Shown one piece after another: positions 59,860 through 64,000 of a stretch of 64,000 bases of DNA; position 1 is the first letter of the stretch, and the number at the start of each line of letters is the position of its first letter. The translations under genes and the position numbers were made by a program. This stretch comes from Pseudomonas chlororaphis (GTDB lineage Bacteria; Pseudomonadota; Gammaproteobacteria; Pseudomonadales; Pseudomonadaceae), in NCBI RefSeq assembly GCF_000783395.1, contig NZ_JSFK01000002.1:1-64000 (forward strand), read 5' to 3'. A model generated the notes under the pieces. That model saw only the letters and a program-made list of their open reading frames with translations. It searched no databases and had not been told where the DNA came from.

Positions 59860-60225
59860 CTACTCCGTCGGCACCAACTTATCCAAAACACGATTCACAG
59901 CCATCTCCGCCACCATCACCACCTGCGCAATACCCTGCACAGTCTTGCGGTGCGTACCTTCCACCATTGCCGCATGGTTGTTAAGCATCACCGTAGCCGA
60001 CCCGAGGGTTTCACTGGCGTCGGCCAATAGGGATTCGGTGTCGGCATTGGGATTGGCCATGTACAGCGTGTTCGGGGTGTAGGGCGTGGCCATCAGATCG
60101 GCGTTGGTCGGACCGAGATAATGGTCGAGGGCGCGCTCGGCGGCTTCGTGGAATTTCTTCGAATCGGGTGATTCGTAGGGGGATGCGGGATCTGCAAGCG
60201 GGGGGTTAGGCGTTGGTTTAATCAT
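59860..60225 (-). CDS. DUF6124-type small protein, paralogue 2
   Basis: A 121-residue paralogue of the protein at 16485-16847. It shares MIKxTPxPPxxDPASPYES, DSKKxxxAAERALDHYL, TESLLAxASETLGSA and HRKTxxGIAQVVM, each reported here in short form. It has no signal peptide, membrane span or catalytic motif, and its function is unknown. It is preceded by the second copy of the structured leader and convergent with nothing; mdcA lies downstream on the same strand after a family D repeat. Conservation of leader plus gene at two distant loci suggests a functional cassette. Confidence 0.8.
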   Translation of the reverse strand: MIKPTPNPPLADPASPYESPDSKKFHEAAERALDHYLGPTNADLMATPYTPNTLYMANPNADTESLLADASETLGSATVMLNNHAAMVEGTHRKTVQGIAQVVMVAEMAVNRVLDKLVPTE

Positions 60226-60540
60226 CTTCAGGTTCCGAAATAAAGCTGGAACCGCTTCTCTGCTAAAAGAAGGGGTGGCAGCTGAACGCAGGTTAGCAGA
60301 CCGGGGAACCTAAGGAAGCCGGCGCGCCGAAGCGCCCTGCGCACAGCCGCCATCGAATACAGGCGCTGAGCCTGACGATGATGCATGTGCACCCTTAGAT
60401 TAACCACGGGCTGCTAAACCCGATCACTGGAAATCAGTGACGGAATCAAGTTACGCAGCATGCCCAAGGCGCACAAGCCGGCGGATTCTGGTGCATGCGT
60501 AGGCAGCGGCGCAAGGATTTGTAGGCCAGGGAGCCGTAAC
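60226..60540 (-). promoter_or_regulatory. Structured 315-nt leader RNA of the DUF6124-type gene, copy 2
   Basis: Matches 16171-16484 along its length in the same position relative to the gene. Minus-strand hairpins are: TCACTG/CAGTGA (60424-60440); CGGG-TTTAGCAG-CCCG (60407-60422); a TTCG-loop hairpin (60328-60331); GGT-CTGCTA-ACC (60291-60302); CTTCT-TTTAGCAG-AGAAG (60255-60272); and GGTTCC/GGAACC (60231-60253), next to the start codon. The last two stems differ in sequence from copy 1 but keep the pairing. All three loops carry the C or G form where copy 1 has T or A. Confidence 0.7.
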
Positions 60541-60634
60541 ACAGAGTGTCTTTAAACAAGGGGGTCAAAGGGTGTTTATTGCACTGCAGAAATTGAGGAT
60601 TTGCCTGTAAGAATTTGCTGGTGCTACTGGCCCC
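60541..60634. other. Spacer upstream of leader copy 2
   Basis: On the minus strand it holds TTTGACC and TTGTTTAAAG, which might be promoter elements for the leader, but spacing is not convincing. No coding frame is supported. Confidence 0.4.
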
Positions 60635-60726
60635 ATCGCTGGCAAGCCAGCTCCCACAGTGTCCGAGTTGTATTCGAATTCTGTGAACCACACAAAAACC
60701 TGTGGGAGCTGGCTTGCCAGCGATGA
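60635..60726. repeat. REP pair, family B, outward orientation
   Basis: ATCGCTGGCAAGCCAGCTCCCACA and GTGGGAGCTGGCTTGCCAGCGATG are tail to tail around about 45 bp, between the CheW gene and leader copy 2. Confidence 0.9.
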
Positions 60727-60754
60727 GGCCAGTCAGAGCGACACGAATTCTGGA

Positions 60755-61225
60755 TCAATGGACCAGCCCAGCATCCACCAACAACTTCTCCAGCCCAAGC
60801 AAGTCAGGCACCTTCGCCACCTGTTCCCCGACCTGCACCGCCGCCTGCTCCAGCCCACACAACGGCACGTCGACATAACTCAACTGACTATCAAGCTTGT
60901 ACGACCGCGGAATCCCCTGCACCAGCAGCGCAATGAACTTCAACTCCGGCAGCCCGCCGAGAGCATTGAGGATGACAATCCGCGCGCGCTCGCCAATGAC
61001 GATTTTCTGCCCGCAAGCCGACTCGAAACTCAGCAGCGGAATCTGCCGCTCGCGCCACTTCACGCGCCCTAGATACCACGGCGGCGTGTCCAGATCGAAG
61101 GCGCTGGCCTGGTAATCGATCAACTCAGCGACAGCGACGTTAGGCAGGATCAAATTACGATCCGCCAACGGCAGCAGCAGCCCGGTGAGTTGGCTGCTGC
61201 GCTGATTATGCCGGCGCTCATGCAT
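60755..61225 (-). CDS. chpC: CheW-like chemosensory adaptor (ChpC-like)
   Basis: A 156-residue protein from ATG 61225; the upstream frame to 61303 lies in the kinase gene. It has the CheW domain: LPLADRNLILPNVAVAELID, PPWYLGRVKWRERQIPLLSFE and KFIALLVQGIPRSYKL. It should couple a receptor to the ChpA-type kinase. Its start overlaps the kinase stop by eight bases. In P. aeruginosa chpC follows chpA and chpB; here no methylesterase gene lies between, so the ChpC assignment is by position. Confidence 0.8.
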   Translation of the reverse strand: MHERRHNQRSSQLTGLLLPLADRNLILPNVAVAELIDYQASAFDLDTPPWYLGRVKWRERQIPLLSFESACGQKIVIGERARIVILNALGGLPELKFIALLVQGIPRSYKLDSQLSYVDVPLCGLEQAAVQVGEQVAKVPDLLGLEKLLVDAGLVH

Positions 61226-64000
61226 GTTTCTTGCTCCACTGGGCAATGCTTTCAAGCAGCACCGACTCTTGATACGGCTTGCCGAGGTAGTCGTTGACGC
61301 CAATCGCCATGGCGCGGTCGCGGTGTTTCTGCCCGGTACGCGAGGTGATCATGATGATCGGCAGGTGTTGCAGGCGTTCGTCGTTGCGCACCTGGGTGGC
61401 GACTTCGAAGCCGTCCATGCGTGGCATTTCGATGTCGAGCAGCATCAGGTCGGGCATGTGTTCTTCGAGCAGCAGCATGGCGTCGACACCGTCCTTGGCC
61501 GTGAGCACGTTCATGCCGTGGCGTTCGAGCAAACGGCTGGTGACCTTGCGCACGGTGACCGAGTCGTCGACCACCATCACCAGCAGCGGTTTGTGTGGTT
61601 CGCTGTCGATTTCCGGCAGCGTCGGTGTCTGCGCAACCCGCGCTTGCATCGCGCGAATTGGCGCGAGCAAATCGAGAATCAGCACCACCCGGCCATCACC
61701 GAGAATCGTCGCGCCGGACACGCCCTGCACCGCCGCAAACTGCGCGCCAAGGCTCTTGACCACGATCTCGCGGGTGCCGGCCATGGTGTCGACCAGCACC
61801 GCGATGCGCCGGTCGTTGTAGTGCACCAGCAGCACCGGCAACGGCAGGTTCTGCCCCAGCAGTTTCGGTCGTGGCGCAGTTTTCAGCAGCTCGCCGAGAT
61901 AGCACAGCTCATAGGTCTGGCCGCCGTATTGGTAGCGCGGCGGATCAACGCGGAAGTGCGCTTCCAGATCATTCGGCAACACGCGAACAATGCCTTCGAT
62001 GGTGTTCAGCGGGATCGCATATTGATCCTCACCGCACTGCACCATCAACGCACGGTTGACCGACACGGTGAACGGCAGACGAATGCGGAAATGCACGCCC
62101 TGCCCCGGCACCGAATCGATGCTCATGCTGCCGCCGAGCTGCCGCACCTCTTCATGCACCACGTCCATGCCGACGCCGCGCCCGGAAATCTGGGTGATCT
62201 TTTCCGCCGTGGAAAACCCCGGCTGGAGGATGAACTGCAACACGTCGCGGTCGCTGATCTCGGCTTCCGGCGCGAGCATGCCGCGCTTGATCGCCTTCTT
62301 GCGCACCGCTTCCAGCGGCACCCCGGCGCCGTCATCGCGAATGTCGAAAACGATGTCACCGCCCTCGCGGGACAGGTCGAGGCTGATCTGTCCTTGCGCC
62401 GGCTTACCCGCCGCCAGCCGCACTTCGGCCGACTCCAGACCATGGTCGACGGCGTTGCGCAGCATGTGTTCCAGCGGCGCAGCCATGCGCTCCAGCACGT
62501 TGCGATCCATCTCGCCTTCAGCGTTGCCGACGACGAAGGCGACGTCTTTGTTCAGCTCTTCAGCGACCTGACGGACGATGCGTTTCAAGCGCGGCAACAT
62601 GCGCTCGAACGGCACCATGCGCGTGCGCATCAGGCCTTCCTGCAATTCGGTGTTGATGCGGCCCTGTTGCTGCAACAGGTTCTCGGCGTCGTGATTGCGG
62701 CGGTCGAGGGTTTCCTTGAGGTCGAGCAAGTCAGAGGCGGATTCGAACAGCGCCCGCGACAGTTGTTGCAACTGCGAATGGCGGTCCATTTCCAGCGGAT
62801 CGAATTCTTCGTAGCCGAGGCGTTCGGCATCGACCTGCTGACGGCTGAGAATCCGCCCCTGAGTTTCAGTGTCGAGACGACGCAACTGATCACGCATGCG
62901 TTCGATGGTGGTTTCCATCTCGTTCAACGCGATCTGTGCGTCGTTGACTTGCTGCTCGATGCGACCACGGAAGATTGAGGTTTCCCCGGCCAGATTGACC
63001 AGTTCATCGAGCAGTTCGGCGGAGACTTTGACCATGTCCGCGCCAGCATCGGCAGCCGGTGGCGCCGCGTCAGTCTTGACCGGCACAGGCAGCACTGGCG
63101 GCGTTTCTACCGTCACCGGGTGGCTGAAACTCTGGATCGCGTTGATCAGCCGATCCGCCGGTGGGCACGGTTGCCCGGCGCGCACGCCATCGAGCATTTG
63201 CGCCAAGCGATCATGACCGCGCTGCACCAGCGCAAACAGCTCCGCCGATGGCTGCAACGCGCCGCTGGAAAGACTTTCGTAAAGGTATTCCAGCTCATGG
63301 GCGAGGTCGCCGATCGGCCCGATCTCGACCATCCGCGCGCCGCCCTTGAGGGTGTGCAGATCGCGCAGCAGGGTTTCCACTTCCTGACGATTGCCAGGCT
63401 CGGCCTGCCAGCGCAGCAGCGCGGCGCCGGAGTTTTCGATGATGTCGAAACCTTCCTCGAGGAAGATCTCCAGCAGCTCCGGGTCGTGGCCAGCGCTGTC
63501 CTGATCGGCCGCTGGCTGGGGCGTTTCGCTGACGGCCTGGCCTTGACGCACCTGACGCAGGGTTTCGATCAAATCCTGCGCCGGGGTCAGTGGCTGATGT
63601 TGTTGCAGTTGTTCAAGCAGCAGCGCCAAACGCTCATGACTCTTAAGCAGCAGACGCCTCAAGGTTTCGCTGTAGTTGAAGCGACGATCGACCAGACCTT
63701 CGTAAAGGCTTTCCAGCTCCTGGGCCAGATCGCCAATGGCCTCGACTTCGGCCATCCGCGCGCCGCCCTTGAGGGTGTGCAAATCGCGCTGCAACGAGGA
63801 CAACGGCGCGGCATTGCCCGGGTCGCTCAACCAGCGCTGCAAGGCCTGGCCTGAGCTGTCGAGAATGTCCACCGCCTCTTCGAGGAAGATCTCGACAATC
63901 TCCTCATCGGGTTCAAGCGCCGTTGCCTTTTGCTGCAACTCGGCGGTGGCGCTGCCCAGTTCACGGATGCTCAGGGTGCGGCTGCCATCGCTGCGAATCA
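61218..64000 (-). CDS. chpA: ChpA-type hybrid chemosensory histidine kinase, 5' end beyond window
   Basis: The frame stays open to the window edge, so only about 927 C-terminal residues are visible. In order there are two Hpt domains, each with HTLKGGARM and its phospho-acceptor His (DLHTLKGGARMAE and DLHTLKGGARMVE). Then come the CheA dimerisation and ATPase core (HMLRNAVDHGLES, DIRDDGAGVP, ISGRGVGMDVV), a CheW-like domain (ALMVQCGEDQYAIPLNTIEG) and a C-terminal receiver (VMVVDDSVTVRK; phospho-Asp in LMLLDIEMPRMDGFEV; LGKPYQ). Multiple Hpt domains point to ChpA of the type IV pilus Pil-Chp system that controls twitching and cAMP. More Hpt domains are expected upstream. Confidence 0.9.
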   Translation of the reverse strand, partial: IRSDGSRTLSIRELGSATAELQQKATALEPDEEIVEIFLEEAVDILDSSGQALQRWLSDPGNAAPLSSLQRDLHTLKGGARMAEVEAIGDLAQELESLYEGLVDRRFNYSETLRRLLLKSHERLALLLEQLQQHQPLTPAQDLIETLRQVRQGQAVSETPQPAADQDSAGHDPELLEIFLEEGFDIIENSGAALLRWQAEPGNRQEVETLLRDLHTLKGGARMVEIGPIGDLAHELEYLYESLSSGALQPSAELFALVQRGHDRLAQMLDGVRAGQPCPPADRLINAIQSFSHPVTVETPPVLPVPVKTDAAPPAADAGADMVKVSAELLDELVNLAGETSIFRGRIEQQVNDAQIALNEMETTIERMRDQLRRLDTETQGRILSRQQVDAERLGYEEFDPLEMDRHSQLQQLSRALFESASDLLDLKETLDRRNHDAENLLQQQGRINTELQEGLMRTRMVPFERMLPRLKRIVRQVAEELNKDVAFVVGNAEGEMDRNVLERMAAPLEHMLRNAVDHGLESAEVRLAAGKPAQGQISLDLSREGGDIVFDIRDDGAGVPLEAVRKKAIKRGMLAPEAEISDRDVLQFILQPGFSTAEKITQISGRGVGMDVVHEEVRQLGGSMSIDSVPGQGVHFRIRLPFTVSVNRALMVQCGEDQYAIPLNTIEGIVRVLPNDLEAHFRVDPPRYQYGGQTYELCYLGELLKTAPRPKLLGQNLPLPVLLVHYNDRRIAVLVDTMAGTREIVVKSLGAQFAAVQGVSGATILGDGRVVLILDLLAPIRAMQARVAQTPTLPEIDSEPHKPLLVMVVDDSVTVRKVTSRLLERHGMNVLTAKDGVDAMLLLEEHMPDLMLLDIEMPRMDGFEVATQVRNDERLQHLPIIMITSRTGQKHRDRAMAIGVNDYLGKPYQESVLLESIAQWSKKHA

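Overview
This is a chromosomal window from a member of the Pseudomonas fluorescens group. I infer this from codon usage (GC-rich with strong third-position bias, which produces long antisense shadow frames), from the typical fluorescent-pseudomonad REP families, and from gene blocks such as tkt-epd-pgk-fba, arsR/methyltransferase-metK, SAH riboswitch-ahcY-metF, mdcABCDEGH-madLM-mdcR and a ChpA/CheW chemosensory end. No rRNA, tRNA, CRISPR array, intact insertion sequence or prophage is visible.

Layout. 0-12.3 kb: a TldD/PmbA-like pair, an MdtD-type exporter, dbpA, a YhiN-type flavoprotein, a YccS-type membrane protein, a periplasmic binding protein, an ElaA-type acetyltransferase, a winged-helix protein and a YgjP-type metallopeptidase. 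12.3-14.4 kb: a REC-PAS-GGDEF-EAL regulator. 14.4-19.1 kb: an accessory island, partly AT-rich, with a PL7 alginate lyase, an orphan protein, a DUF6124-type gene behind a long structured leader, a HipBA toxin-antitoxin pair, a decayed copy of the fba 3' end and a gene broken by an in-frame TGA. 19.1-25.5 kb: the central-carbon block fba, mliC-like, a small lipoprotein, pgk, epd and tkt, all on the minus strand. 25.8-28.0 kb: an ArsR-methyltransferase regulator and metK behind a perfect 24-bp palindrome. 28.2-37.5 kb: ligB, small periplasmic proteins, mltA and several transporters. 37.6-40.8 kb: a thioesterase, then the SAH riboswitch with ahcY and metF. 41-51 kb: a second binding protein, an RhlE-type helicase, YceI with cytochrome b561, a flavin oxidoreductase with an AlgP-like tail, bioA, rsmE and a hemolysin III protein. 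51-59.6 kb: the complete biotin-independent malonate decarboxylase locus with its transporter and regulator. 59.8-64 kb: a second DUF6124-type gene with the same leader, then a CheW gene and the 3' part of a ChpA-type hybrid kinase cut by the window edge.

How the genes work together. metK, ahcY and metF cover SAM synthesis, SAH removal and methyl-group supply. ahcY has a recognisable SAH riboswitch. The ArsR-methyltransferase protein next to metK is a plausible protein sensor of the same cycle. The mdc genes are translationally coupled by short overlaps.

The most interesting signal is a leader of about 315 nt found at 16171-16484 (+) and 60226-60540 (-), each directly upstream of a DUF6124-type gene. 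It has three hairpin loops, TTTAGYAG, CTRCTA and TTTAGYAG. The middle loop is complementary to both others, and all three change together between the copies. A further hairpin with unrelated sequence but the same position lies over the ribosome binding site. This looks like an undescribed cis-regulatory RNA with loop-loop contacts.
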